Shown here in pieces: positions 46,352-56,234 of a stretch of 64,000 nucleotides of DNA (position 1 is its first letter; each line of letters starts with the position of its first letter). A model generated the notes under the pieces. The model saw nothing but the letters and a program-made list of their open reading frames with translations. It did no database searches and had not been told where the DNA came from. The stretch lies in assembly GCA_910574715.1 (NCBI GenBank), contig CAJTCH010000004.1:1-64000 (forward strand). Direction: 5' to 3'. A program made the position numbers and the translations under genes. The DNA comes from Lachnospiraceae bacterium. GTDB taxonomy: Bacteria > Bacillota > Clostridia > Lachnospirales > Lachnospiraceae.

Positions 46352-47962
46352 ATGCAGTATGAATTTTTGAAACATTTTCCAAGAAGGATGAAGAATGTAG
46401 GCCTGTATGCGCTGCTGATCCAGAACAGCGCCCAGAAGACGACTTGGAAGCAGTATGGATTCCTGACGCTTGGAGAGCAGTTGAATCTGATCTTTGCTGT
46501 GATGCTCTACGTTATGGAGCAGTCTTTGAAGGAAGAGCATTGTACGATGGATGATATCGGGGCCTATATCGACACCGTCAATACACAGCATTTCGGGAAG
46601 GATATGGCGTATGATGACTGCAGGCAGCTTGGAGACTTCGTGGTCAATGTTGTGTTGTCCAACGAGGGCAAGGCGATGTATTTTGACGGGTTTGATTTCG
46701 AACAGAATGCGTATCAGACCTTGCATATCAGCTATGTAGCGAACAGGATCATTTACATAGATCAGGAATTCAGACGCACTTCTTATTATTTGACAGACGA
46801 CGGATATAATCTTCTTCTTGCAACCCTTGAGATTGAGAACAATATGAAACTGACCATCCATGAGATGATATTTCAGATGCATCTTGAGAAGCAGAGCTAT
46901 GACAAGGCTGTGGACGAGATCAAGAATGTGTTTAACCTGTTGAGGATCCAGCTTCAGAAGATCCAGGAGGCGATGGGGAAGATCCGGAGAAATGCATTGA
47001 ATTACTCAGTGAAGGATTACGAGGAGATCCTGGTAGGGAATCTGGATACGATCAGTGATACGAAGCAGAAGTTCCAGAACTACAGGGAGATGGTGAAGAG
47101 CCGTGCGCGTGCGTTGGAGGAGGAGAATATCAATGTGAGGAGACTCAGCGGGAAGGAGGAGGAGAAGCTTGGCAATCTCCGGGTGATCGAGACATATCTG
47201 AACCGGACGATCGATGAGCATCAGAAGATATTGAACAGTCATTTCGATCTTAAGGCTTTATATACGAAGGAGTTGGAGACGCTGTCGCAGATGTCTCTGA
47301 TCCGGCGGTTTCCTATGCGGACAGAGCTGTATGATAAGATTCTGGAGGATCCTAAGGGCCTGGAGAATCTGGATTATTTTCTTCGTCCGCTGTTCAATCA
47401 GGAGATAGAGAAGGTATATAACCTGAATAAAGCATTTCAGCTGCAGCGTCCGGTGCGCAGGCGGGAAGAAGAGGATGCCGCGGAAGAACTGGATTTTGAT
47501 GAGGAGGAGTGGATAAGGGAGCAGGAGCGGCTGCGCAAGGAGAAGCTTAAGCGTTATGAAGTGAGTCTTGGCAGGATTCTTGGGTATGCGGCAAGAACGG
47601 GAGAGATCTCTCTTATGGAGATCTCGGCGCTTACGCAGGAGAAGGAAGAGGAACGCCGGGAGATGATACCCAATGTCGAGATATTCAAGGAGATCATGGT
47701 GGAACTGATCAGGAACCAGGAGATCGATATTGCCGCGCTTTTAAGGGAGCGCAGTGAATTCATTCAGGATCGTCCTGAAGAGTTCCAGCTAAATGAGATG
47801 TTGCTGCGCCTGGTGGAGGAATATCCCATGTTCCGTCACGTCAGTAAGGTGGAGACATATCGGATTGAGGATGGGAGTACGGTGACATTTGAAGGGATAT
47901 TGAATGAGGCGCAGGAGCGAAAGACGATCCGGTGTTCGAATGTACGGATTCGGGTTATGTGA
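46352..47962 (+). CDS. jetA: Wadjet subunit JetA
   Basis: The kleisin-like subunit (MukF-related) that bridges the JetC heads. The 536-residue protein begins MQYEFLKHFPRRMKNVGLYA, typical of the DUF5716 form of JetA. It has a winged-helix-like N-terminus, a long coiled middle (about 170-310) and a charged hinge (RRREEEDAAEELDFDEEEW). The C-terminal half ends in small helical domains (LEEYPMFRHVSKVETY-like). Ribosome site AGAGAGGAAC. The assignment rests on this start, the length and the neighbours jetB, jetC and jetD. Confidence 0.85.
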   Translation: MQYEFLKHFPRRMKNVGLYALLIQNSAQKTTWKQYGFLTLGEQLNLIFAVMLYVMEQSLKEEHCTMDDIGAYIDTVNTQHFGKDMAYDDCRQLGDFVVNVVLSNEGKAMYFDGFDFEQNAYQTLHISYVANRIIYIDQEFRRTSYYLTDDGYNLLLATLEIENNMKLTIHEMIFQMHLEKQSYDKAVDEIKNVFNLLRIQLQKIQEAMGKIRRNALNYSVKDYEEILVGNLDTISDTKQKFQNYREMVKSRARALEEENINVRRLSGKEEEKLGNLRVIETYLNRTIDEHQKILNSHFDLKALYTKELETLSQMSLIRRFPMRTELYDKILEDPKGLENLDYFLRPLFNQEIEKVYNLNKAFQLQRPVRRREEEDAAEELDFDEEEWIREQERLRKEKLKRYEVSLGRILGYAARTGEISLMEISALTQEKEEERREMIPNVEIFKEIMVELIRNQEIDIAALLRERSEFIQDRPEEFQLNEMLLRLVEEYPMFRHVSKVETYRIEDGSTVTFEGILNEAQERKTIRCSNVRIRVM

Positions 47963-47982
47963 GGAAAGCGGGGAGAGCAGAT

Positions 47983-48699
47983 ATGGCATATGAATTAGAG
48001 GAGGTCAGGATCAGTCAGGAGATCTTCTATTATCTTCTGGAGCATCACGAGCTTCGGGAAGAAGAGGAGATACAGCTATATAAGGCATACACGGAGCAGG
48101 AAGAGGTTCAGAACCTGGTCAAATCCCAGGGAGAGATTGCCCAGAGCCGGATCGAGCGGTATGGGAATGTGATCTACCTGATTCCCAGGGAGGAGAATCA
48201 TTTCCTGGGGTTCTCCAAAGCCCAGCTTAAGGCGGCGCTGTGCAAATCGTCAGGTACGGATAAGGATTACTATCTGTCCCAATTTGCGGTGCTGACTCTT
48301 CTGGTGGAATTCTTTGACGGTCAGGGGAGCAGCAGTAAGGCGAGAGAATACATCCGGGTAGGGGAACTTCAGAACTGTATCTCTGCGCGGCTCAGGGAGG
48401 GCGCTCAGAGTATGGACGAGGAGGAAGAAGAGCAGGGGGGAATCGCATTCTCCGATATGTTGGAGGCGTATGAGGCGCTGCGCTCGGATGATAAGGGATC
48501 CAGAGCGAAGACTACGAAGGAAGGTTTTCTGCATCACATACTGTTATTCCTGCAGAAGCAGGGATTGATCGAGTATGTAGAGCAGGATGAGATGATTAAG
48601 ACTACGAAGAAGCTGGATAATTTCATGGACTGGAATCTGCTGAACCAGAATAATTATCACAGAGTGCTGCGAGTGCTGGGGGTGACGGAGGATGAGTAA
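47983..48699 (+). CDS. jetB: Wadjet subunit JetB
   Basis: The KITE-like (MukE-related) subunit of the SMC complex, 238 residues. It contains tandem winged-helix-like segments (FYYLLEHHELREEEEIQLYK, VLTLLVEFFDGQGSSSKARE) and a C-terminal LRVLGVTEDE. ATG 47983 is chosen for its GGGGAGAG site; the frame is open further back into jetA. Its stop overlaps the jetC start by 8 nt, indicating coupled translation, as expected for partners in a fixed ratio. Confidence 0.85.
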   Translation: MAYELEEVRISQEIFYYLLEHHELREEEEIQLYKAYTEQEEVQNLVKSQGEIAQSRIERYGNVIYLIPREENHFLGFSKAQLKAALCKSSGTDKDYYLSQFAVLTLLVEFFDGQGSSSKAREYIRVGELQNCISARLREGAQSMDEEEEEQGGIAFSDMLEAYEALRSDDKGSRAKTTKEGFLHHILLFLQKQGLIEYVEQDEMIKTTKKLDNFMDWNLLNQNNYHRVLRVLGVTEDE

Positions 48700-51600
48700 G
48701 ATACAGGCCGTCAGGCTGATCAATGTAAATTATAACAATAATGCGATCCGTGTCAGTGATGAATGTCTTCATCTAAATGGGGAGAGTACGCTGCTCTCGC
48801 TCAGGAACGGCGGCGGTAAGTCGGTGCTGGTCCAGATGATGCTTGCTCCGTTCGTGCATAAGCGATACCGTGATGCGAAGGACCGTTCTTTCGAGAGCTA
48901 CTTTACATCGAGCAAGCCGTCATTTATCCTGGTGGAGTGGGTGCTGGACGGCAGAGCAGGGTATGTCCTTACGGGGATGATGGTGCGAAGGAGCCAGGAG
49001 AGCGGTGAAGGCAGCGGCGAGAATCTGGAGATGATCAATATCATCAGTGAATATAAGGAACCATGTATCCAGGATATCCACCATCTTCCGGTGGTGGAGA
49101 AGAGGAAGAAGGAGATGATCCTCAAGAATTTTGCGGCGTGCAGGCAGATATTTGAGACGTATAAGAAGGATCGCTCGATGAATTTCTTCTATTATGATAT
49201 GACGAATGCTGCGCAGTCCAGACAGTATTTTGACAAGCTTATGGAGTACCAGATCCATTATAAGGAATGGGAGACGATCATTAAGAAGGTGAACCTTAAG
49301 GAATCGGGACTTTCGGAGCTGTTCGCGGACTGCCGGGACGAGAAAGGTCTGGTGGAGAAATGGTTTCTTGACGCGGTAGAGAGCAAGCTGAATAAGGAGC
49401 GGAACCGCATGAAGGAATTCCAGACCATTCTGGAGAAATATGTGGGGCAGTACAAGGATAACCAGACCAAGATCAAGCGGCGCGACATCATATGCGCTTT
49501 TAAGGAAGAGGCGGAAGGAATCCGGGAGAGAGCGGAAGACTATTTTGAGAAGACGGAAGAGGTGAAGCGGCAGGAGAATCTTGTGGCACATTTTATTGCA
49601 GAACTGAACCGGCTGCATGGTGTGACAGAGGAAGAATATAATGATATCCTTGCGAGGATCGAGGAGCTCCGGGAGCGGATAGCCAGGATTGAATATGAGA
49701 AGCTGTCCAGCGAGATCCACAGACTCAATGAGGAGCAGTATTATCATACCAGTAACCGGGATATGATTGAGATCGAGAAGGAGGATCTGGAAGGGGAGGC
49801 CGGGAAGATCGAGAGGATGCTGCATCTGCTCAGATGCTCCAGACAACAGAAGGCGGCAGAGCAGGAGCGGGAGGAATTAGAGCTGATCCGTCAGAAGCTT
49901 CTTGTGTCGCGTCAGAAGGAAGAGGACCTGGAGCCGGAGAGGAATGCGTTGGGGTCTGCGCTGAGGCGGTATTACGGGGAGCTTGTAGAGGAGAATGAGA
50001 AGAAGAGGCAGGAGAATGAGGAAGAGGTCAGGGCGACCGCCAAGGAGCTTGGCGAGACGGAATGCAGGCTGACAACTCTGGGAGAGGAACTGATACAGAA
50101 TGCTGCCAGAGAAGGCGGGTTAAAGAACGCGGCAGCGTCCTATGACAGGACAGAGGACAACTTCAACCGTTGCTATGAGGAAGCCTTGGTCCGTAATATT
50201 CTTGGAGTATATGAGCCGGGAATGCTGGAGATCCGCCGAGAGGCTTATGAGAAGGAGCTTGAGAAGCTCTCGCGGGCACGGCAGGGGCTTAAGAGACAGC
50301 AGGAACAGGCGCAGGAGAGAAGCAGGAGCCGGGAGCGTGCGCTTCAGGACCTGCAAGCCGGGCAGCTTCGGGGGAAGCTTATGCTGACACAGAAGGAGGA
50401 TATTCGGAAGGAGTATGAGCAGGAGCTTAATGACCGGAGAACGGTACTGAGTTACCTGAATCTGGAAGAAGCGGTATTGTTCGACACAGAGAAGATCCTG
50501 CATGCTTCCAGGAGAAAATTGCTGGAGATTGCGGGAATCCGGCGGAAGCTTGAGAAGGAAGAGGATATCCTGCAGAAGGAATACCACAGGCTGACGCAGG
50601 GGAAGGTGTTGGAGCTGCCGGAGGAACTGGAGCAGGAGCTTATGAATCTGGGAATCCATGTGGTCTATGGAATGGAGTGGTTAGGGAAGAACGGGTACTC
50701 GGAGCAGCAGAATCTGGAGCTGGTACGCCGTCACCCGTTCCTGCCCTATGCGTTGATCCTGTCAGAGGCAGAGCTTAAGAAGCTGTCTGGGCACACTGAA
50801 GGGATCTATACCTCGTTTCCTGTTCCGATCGTGCCAAGAGAATTACTGGAGAGAAGTGAAAGCGAGCGGGAGAGCGGGATCATACGGCTTGACGGGGTCA
50901 GCTTCTATGTGCTGTTCAATGAGAATCTGCTGAATGAAGAGAAGCTGCGCCTTCTGGTCGAAGAGAAGGAGAGGCAGATCCAGAGAAAGAAGGAAGCGAT
51001 TGCCATCCGCCAGGCGGAGTACAAGGAGTATTTTGAACGGCAGGAGATGGTTCGGAACCAGGAGGTCAGCCAAGAGAAGTGGGATGCCAACGACAAGAGC
51101 ATCAAGGAGCTTACGGAGAAACTGGGGAAGCTGCACGGAGAGATCCGGGAATGCACGGACGAGCTTAGCGCGCTTAAGGAAGAGACTTTGCGGTTGGAAC
51201 AGGATATCCGTAAGAACGGGAAGGAGACAGAACATAAGCAGAGAAAATTTGAAGACTTTATCCGTCTGTGCAGGGACTATGAGCTGTATGAGCAGAACCT
51301 GAACGAGCTTGAGCGCTGCAAGAAGGAGGCCGAGAAGCTTACCCAGAAACAGAAGCTTTTGAAGGAACAGCAGGAGAAGCTCAGAGAACGTCAGAAGTCC
51401 GAAGAGATCGAGAGAAATCATCTGCTGCATACAGGAGAGGAGCTTAAGAGGGAGGCGCGGAAGTACCAGAAGTATGCCGATCATTCGGATTTGGCGGATG
51501 ATCCCGGGAGGGACAGTCAGGAAGATATCCGTGAATTGGAGGCCAGATATGCAGCGATCACATCCAGTATGTCCCAGGAGATCCAGGAGTTGGAGGATCA

Positions 51601-53110
51601 GGAGCAGAAGGCTGGGAGCCGCTGTCAGGAAGCAGCAGACGAGCTTTTGCATCTGCAGAGAAAATACGGCCTTACTGCGGACGAATGGTCAGACATATCC
51701 TATAGCCGTGAGGAGGAAACACACCAGGAGATCATGCTTGAGGACCGCAGGCAGAAGATTGCGGTAAAACAAAGACTCTGGAATGAGGAAGACAAGCAGA
51801 TCGCTGTGATCGGTCAGCAGAAGAGCGAGCGTCTGAAGAGGATGCAAAGTGAGTGCGGGGAAGATGAACCGCTTCCTAAGGCGAAGATTCAGGATCAGGA
51901 TTTCGATGCGAGGAAGAACCAGTTCCGTTATCAGGAGAAGGAGGCTGAGAAGCAGGCGGAGGACCGGAAGGAGCGGCTTAGGATCTATGATGAGAATCTG
52001 ACGGCGCTGGCTGAATTCAGTGATCTCCCGCTGGGAGAGCAGATTGTGTGGGAACAGGACTTCCAGGAGATGGACGGACAGAATCTCAGGAATTATAAGG
52101 GGGTCCTGATCAGAGATCATAAGCAGAAGGAGCGGGAAGGCCGGGATGCAAGAGAACGGCTTACGAGGCTGCTGAACCGGGTCGTGCGCATGGAGCAGTT
52201 TCAGGAGGATTTCTACAGGAAGCCGCTTGAGGCTATGCTGGAGCTGACGGGGGATGCGTCGGCCGTGCTTCGGCAGCTGTCAACGACTCTCCAGTCTTAT
52301 GACAGCCTGATAGAGAAGCTTATGGTAGATATCTCTCTGGTGGAGAAGGAGAAGAAGAAGATCGTGGAGCTGATGGAGGACTATATTCGTGAGGTGCACC
52401 GGAACCTGGGCAGGATCGACCATAATTCTACCATCACGATCCGGGAACGTCCGGTCAAGATGTTGAAACTCCAGATCCCGGAATGGGAAGAGAACGAGAA
52501 TCTGTATCTGATTCGTCTGCAGGATATGATCGATGAGATCACTCAGAAAGGGTTAAGACTGTTCGAACAGAATGAGAACGCACAGGAATATTTCGGTACG
52601 CAGATCACAACGAGGAATCTGTATGATACGGTGGTCGGGATCGGCAACGTGCAGATACGCCTGTATAAGATCGAAGCTCAGAGAGAATACCCAATCACCT
52701 GGACGGAAGTGGCCAGGAATTCCGGCGGAGAAGGATTCTTATCGGCATTCGTTATTCTCTCAAGCCTTCTATACTATATGAGGAAGGACGATACGGACAT
52801 ATTTGCGGACAGGAACGAGGGCAAGGTCCTGGTGATGGATAATCCTTTTGCACAGACGAATGCATCGCATCTGCTGAAGCCGCTGATGGATGTGGCGAAG
52901 AAGTCGAATACGCAGCTGATCTGCCTTACCGGTCTTGGCGGGGAGTCGATCTACAACCGATTCGACAATATTTATGTACTGAATCTGATCGCGGCAAGCC
53001 TGAGGAACGGCATGCAATACCTGAAAGCAGATCATCTGCGGGGGAATGAGCCGGAGACGATGATCGTGTCTCAGATCGAAGTGATGGAACAGCAGGAGCT
53101 GGTGTTTTAA
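48692..53110 (+). CDS. jetC: Wadjet subunit JetC, SMC-like ATPase
   Basis: The MukB-like motor that extrudes DNA loops and detects small circular plasmids. The 1,472 residues follow the SMC plan: an N-terminal head with LLSLRNGGGKSVLVQMM (P-loop near 37-47), long coiled coils (about 250-620 and 780-1180) with a hinge-like region around 640-760, and the C-terminal head. That head has signature ARNSGGEGFLSAFVILSS and Walker B KVLVMDNPFAQTNASHLL. All ATPase motifs look intact. The start GGAGGATGAG lies inside the end of jetB. The whole operon appears functional. Confidence 0.93.
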   Translation: MSKIQAVRLINVNYNNNAIRVSDECLHLNGESTLLSLRNGGGKSVLVQMMLAPFVHKRYRDAKDRSFESYFTSSKPSFILVEWVLDGRAGYVLTGMMVRRSQESGEGSGENLEMINIISEYKEPCIQDIHHLPVVEKRKKEMILKNFAACRQIFETYKKDRSMNFFYYDMTNAAQSRQYFDKLMEYQIHYKEWETIIKKVNLKESGLSELFADCRDEKGLVEKWFLDAVESKLNKERNRMKEFQTILEKYVGQYKDNQTKIKRRDIICAFKEEAEGIRERAEDYFEKTEEVKRQENLVAHFIAELNRLHGVTEEEYNDILARIEELRERIARIEYEKLSSEIHRLNEEQYYHTSNRDMIEIEKEDLEGEAGKIERMLHLLRCSRQQKAAEQEREELELIRQKLLVSRQKEEDLEPERNALGSALRRYYGELVEENEKKRQENEEEVRATAKELGETECRLTTLGEELIQNAAREGGLKNAAASYDRTEDNFNRCYEEALVRNILGVYEPGMLEIRREAYEKELEKLSRARQGLKRQQEQAQERSRSRERALQDLQAGQLRGKLMLTQKEDIRKEYEQELNDRRTVLSYLNLEEAVLFDTEKILHASRRKLLEIAGIRRKLEKEEDILQKEYHRLTQGKVLELPEELEQELMNLGIHVVYGMEWLGKNGYSEQQNLELVRRHPFLPYALILSEAELKKLSGHTEGIYTSFPVPIVPRELLERSESERESGIIRLDGVSFYVLFNENLLNEEKLRLLVEEKERQIQRKKEAIAIRQAEYKEYFERQEMVRNQEVSQEKWDANDKSIKELTEKLGKLHGEIRECTDELSALKEETLRLEQDIRKNGKETEHKQRKFEDFIRLCRDYELYEQNLNELERCKKEAEKLTQKQKLLKEQQEKLRERQKSEEIERNHLLHTGEELKREARKYQKYADHSDLADDPGRDSQEDIRELEARYAAITSSMSQEIQELEDQEQKAGSRCQEAADELLHLQRKYGLTADEWSDISYSREEETHQEIMLEDRRQKIAVKQRLWNEEDKQIAVIGQQKSERLKRMQSECGEDEPLPKAKIQDQDFDARKNQFRYQEKEAEKQAEDRKERLRIYDENLTALAEFSDLPLGEQIVWEQDFQEMDGQNLRNYKGVLIRDHKQKEREGRDARERLTRLLNRVVRMEQFQEDFYRKPLEAMLELTGDASAVLRQLSTTLQSYDSLIEKLMVDISLVEKEKKKIVELMEDYIREVHRNLGRIDHNSTITIRERPVKMLKLQIPEWEENENLYLIRLQDMIDEITQKGLRLFEQNENAQEYFGTQITTRNLYDTVVGIGNVQIRLYKIEAQREYPITWTEVARNSGGEGFLSAFVILSSLLYYMRKDDTDIFADRNEGKVLVMDNPFAQTNASHLLKPLMDVAKKSNTQLICLTGLGGESIYNRFDNIYVLNLIAASLRNGMQYLKADHLRGNEPETMIVSQIEVMEQQELVF

Positions 53111-53154
53111 ATGACAGAGAATATAAAATTACAAGAAGCAAGGAGTGGGAAGAG

Positions 53155-53793
53155 ATGGCCAGATATGTAAGAGACTTGGTATTGAACAAGCCGGATGATT
53201 TCGTGCAGTTCATGATGAATGATTTTCTGCGGAAGAACAGCTTTGTGATGTCCGACTGGAAGGGAGAGCCGGCGTACCGTACCGGAGACGCTATGATGGA
53301 AGGGTACAAGTACCTTAAGTGGAACTATTCAGGAGGGATATTCCATCTGGAAGCGTGGATGAAGGGGACCTTTGGGGGCGAATGGAATCTTGACGGGTTC
53401 GTAGGGACATTGCAGAAGAAGCCTTATAAGGCAAGCCTGGAGCAACTGTTTGCTGCCCTTAACCAGCCGATTCCGATGAATCAGACGGGTGCGCCGGAGC
53501 AGATGAGTCCGATGCCGAATGTGGTGCCGGTACAGACGGTGGATAATTCCAGCGCGGCGACGATGGGGCTGGTATTTGGAATATTCAGTTTGATATTTGC
53601 ATTTCTGATTCCGCTTGTGAGCATTCTACTTGCGTGTCTTGGATTCTCGAGAGCGAGGATGGGCGCGGGTTCCAGTAAGGCAGGATTGGCGAAGGCAGGG
53701 AAGATTCTCTGCATTATAGGAATCATTGCTGCAATCGTAATGTGGGGGCTGAATATATTGACGCTTTCGGCATCGTTTGCAAGATTCTATTAG
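53155..53793 (+). CDS. DUF4190-like membrane protein downstream of jetC
   Basis: A protein of 212 residues with a soluble N-terminal domain of about 95 residues (FVQFMMNDFLRKNSFVMSDW, LKWNYSGGIFHLEAWMKGTF). A Pro/Met/Gln-rich linker and two C-terminal membrane helices follow (MGLVFGIFSLIFAFLIPLVS and ILCIIGIIAAIVMWGLNIL), as in DUF4190 proteins. It lies 44 bp after jetC and ends at a strong terminator, so it is probably cotranscribed. Similar proteins are common in Firmicutes outside defence loci, so a link to Wadjet function is open. Confidence 0.75.
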   Translation: MARYVRDLVLNKPDDFVQFMMNDFLRKNSFVMSDWKGEPAYRTGDAMMEGYKYLKWNYSGGIFHLEAWMKGTFGGEWNLDGFVGTLQKKPYKASLEQLFAALNQPIPMNQTGAPEQMSPMPNVVPVQTVDNSSAATMGLVFGIFSLIFAFLIPLVSILLACLGFSRARMGAGSSKAGLAKAGKILCIIGIIAAIVMWGLNILTLSASFARFY

Positions 53794-53817
53794 AAGGATT
53801 TTATATACGGTCAGATA

Positions 53818-53867
53818 AAGGGCTGTCAGGAGATGCCGCTGCATTCGCGAATCTCCTGACAGCCCTT
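53818..53867. terminator. Bidirectional terminator between convergent genes
   Basis: A 17-bp perfect stem, AAGGGCTGTCAGGAGAT (53818-53834) with ATCTCCTGACAGCCCTT (53851-53867), between the Jet operon and the alpha-galactosidase gene. Confidence 0.92.
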
Positions 53868-53873
53868 GCCTTA

Positions 53874-56060
53874 CTATTGCCGTTTCAGATAGAACTGGAA
53901 GGAACTGTATTCTTCTACCTCGCGGTTGATCGGAAGTCCGGCATTCATAAGAGCGGAACCGGAATATACTTCTGTACCGCCGTTGATGCTGTACATGGCG
54001 TTGGGGTCAAGCCCTTTGGCGCGGATATATTCCTGGGGACCGTTGCAGGTCAGGTTGGTGACGACCACGCTTAAGAGGGATTCGGACCGATCCTTAGATA
54101 CATGCTGCCATGCAGTCATGTTGCCGGGTTCAAAGGGATTGGTAAGCCGGTAATAATCTCCTTTGATGATGAGCGGATAATATTGGCGGAACAGGCCGCT
54201 CTGCTCGCGGCAGATCTCCTGCTCTTCGGCATTGAGATGGGTTGCGTCCAACTCATACCCGAAGGTTCCGCACATGGCGACCACGGCCTTAGTCTTGAGA
54301 GGTACGAATCTGCCGCTGTCTGAGATGTGCGCGCCCATAGTACATACCGGATAGACGAAAGAGGTTCCGTAATGGAGCTTTAAGCGGTCGATCGGGTGGT
54401 TGTTGTCGCTGACCCAGTATTGCGGATAATAATGCAGCATTGCAGCATCATAGCGTCCGCCGCCGCCGGAGCATCCCTCGAATAATATATCCGGGTGTGT
54501 CTTGATGATCTGATCCATCACGCGGTACAGACCAAGGATATAGCGGTGGTATACCTCGCCCTGTCTCTCAGCGGGCAGTGTGTTGGACCATATATCGGCA
54601 AGGGAACGGTTGATGTCCCATTTGACGTAGAAGATGTTGGCATCGTCAAGAATCGCGTTGATGTTCTTGATCAGATAATCCTGTACATCCTGTCTGCTCA
54701 TATCCAGAGCCATCTGGTTCCGGCTCCGGACGGCATGGCGGCCTGGGATCTGCATGGCCCAGTCTGGATGTGCCCGGTACAGGTCGCTGTCTTCGGAGAC
54801 CATCTCTGGCTCAAACCAGATACCGAATTTCATATCCAGGTCGTTGATCTGTTCCACGAGCTTATGGAGCCCGCATTTGATCTTGTCTGTATTCACATAC
54901 CAGTCGCCGAGTCCGCTGTTGTCGTCATCACGTTTGCCGAACCACCCGTCGTCCATAACGAGCAGGTCAACGCCCATATTCTTGGCGGCTTTGGCGATCT
55001 CGACCAGCTTCACATCGTCGAAATCCATGAATGCGGCTTCCCAGCTATTGATAAGGACGGGACGCTGGACTCTCTGTACAAACTTACTGTGACACAGGTT
55101 TGTCCGATAGAAATCATGGTACAGGTGAGAAAGACCGGTAAATCCATGTTCGGTAAATGCCATCACGACCTCCGGAGCTTCGAAGACCTCCTGCGGCTTC
55201 AATTCGTATACGAACTGCTTCGGATGGATACCCATCACAAGGCGAAGCTGGTCATACTGGTCAAGTTCGATCTCCGTCAGGAAATTACCGCTGTACATCA
55301 GGGAGAATCCGTAGCATTTGCCATAATCTTCCGTGGCATCCCTGTCACATAAGATGACAAACGGATTCTGCTGATGGCTGGAAGAGCCGCGCACGCTTCC
55401 GATCGTATGGATGTGGTGTGTCATATGCTGGCGCTCTACCTGCCGTTCCTGCCCGTAGCGTCCCGGGAGGCTTACCAGATCGAAGCCTGCACCGTTCAAG
55501 AAGTCAAGGCAGACAGACATGATCTTCTTAAGATGAATGGGCGCGGCGCCGGAATTGACGACTTTCACGGATCTTGTGATGATATCGGCCTCCTCGAATA
55601 CGCTGTAGAGAAGTATTACCTGGACATTGCTGACTTCATCGGTCAAAGTAACTTCCAGTGTATCAACTGTGTCTTCGGCAGCGGCAAATACACAAGGAAG
55701 AGTATCTAACTGGTATTTGCCGTCCTTGATCTTGAAATTAGCCGTTTTGCCGTGGAAGGAGTAGCTGCCGTCGGAGTTGACCACTTCGATACTGGCGGTA
55801 CGGAAATCTCCCTGCTGCTGTGTGCTGAATTCCTGAGGCTGTGCATCCAGCGAGAAGGTGCGTGCATTCCTGGATTCATAAGGGTTGCCGGAGAATCCCC
55901 GGTCATATTGCATGATCTGGTAGGACATATCCGTATCGCGGATAGACGGTCCATAGTAGAGATGAAGCAGATAATCCAGATTGCCGATCTTCATCTGATA
56001 AGATGTATGTCTTGTGTGTAAGGTGATGGTTTCTGATGATTCATTAAAAATAATTCCCAT
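53874..56060 (-). CDS. aga: GH36 alpha-galactosidase
   Basis: A cytoplasmic enzyme of 728 residues that removes terminal alpha-galactose from melibiose, raffinose-type sugars and similar glycans. Family 36 features: an N-terminal beta-sandwich, then the barrel with LLVMDDGWFGKRDDD, nucleophile Asp in YVKWDINRSLADIW, acid/base Asp in EGCSGGGGRYDAAML, and a C-terminal sheet domain. No signal peptide is present, so the substrate must be imported. The start at 56060 follows AGGAGGACAGTAGGA; the frame runs to 56090 without a ribosome site. No sugar transporter is adjacent. Confidence 0.95.
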   Translation of the reverse strand: MGIIFNESSETITLHTRHTSYQMKIGNLDYLLHLYYGPSIRDTDMSYQIMQYDRGFSGNPYESRNARTFSLDAQPQEFSTQQQGDFRTASIEVVNSDGSYSFHGKTANFKIKDGKYQLDTLPCVFAAAEDTVDTLEVTLTDEVSNVQVILLYSVFEEADIITRSVKVVNSGAAPIHLKKIMSVCLDFLNGAGFDLVSLPGRYGQERQVERQHMTHHIHTIGSVRGSSSHQQNPFVILCDRDATEDYGKCYGFSLMYSGNFLTEIELDQYDQLRLVMGIHPKQFVYELKPQEVFEAPEVVMAFTEHGFTGLSHLYHDFYRTNLCHSKFVQRVQRPVLINSWEAAFMDFDDVKLVEIAKAAKNMGVDLLVMDDGWFGKRDDDNSGLGDWYVNTDKIKCGLHKLVEQINDLDMKFGIWFEPEMVSEDSDLYRAHPDWAMQIPGRHAVRSRNQMALDMSRQDVQDYLIKNINAILDDANIFYVKWDINRSLADIWSNTLPAERQGEVYHRYILGLYRVMDQIIKTHPDILFEGCSGGGGRYDAAMLHYYPQYWVSDNNHPIDRLKLHYGTSFVYPVCTMGAHISDSGRFVPLKTKAVVAMCGTFGYELDATHLNAEEQEICREQSGLFRQYYPLIIKGDYYRLTNPFEPGNMTAWQHVSKDRSESLLSVVVTNLTCNGPQEYIRAKGLDPNAMYSINGGTEVYSGSALMNAGLPINREVEEYSSFQFYLKRQ

Positions 56061-56234
56061 AGATCCTACTGTCCTCCTAAAAATTTCCATTTACCAAAAG
56101 TATAGCACGAATGGACGGAATTTCATTTGGCATATTGGCAGAAAAAATCGGGAAATTTTAGTGTAGTTGGTATATTTTTGGGCTGATTGTTTAAAACTAG
56201 GGAGTGATATATTTTCCGGACGGAGGGGATAAAA

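Noticed and set aside
54495-55352. 285-residue plus-strand frame opposite the alpha-galactosidase
   Set aside because: The minus-strand gene carries all catalytic motifs of GH36; the opposite frame has none.
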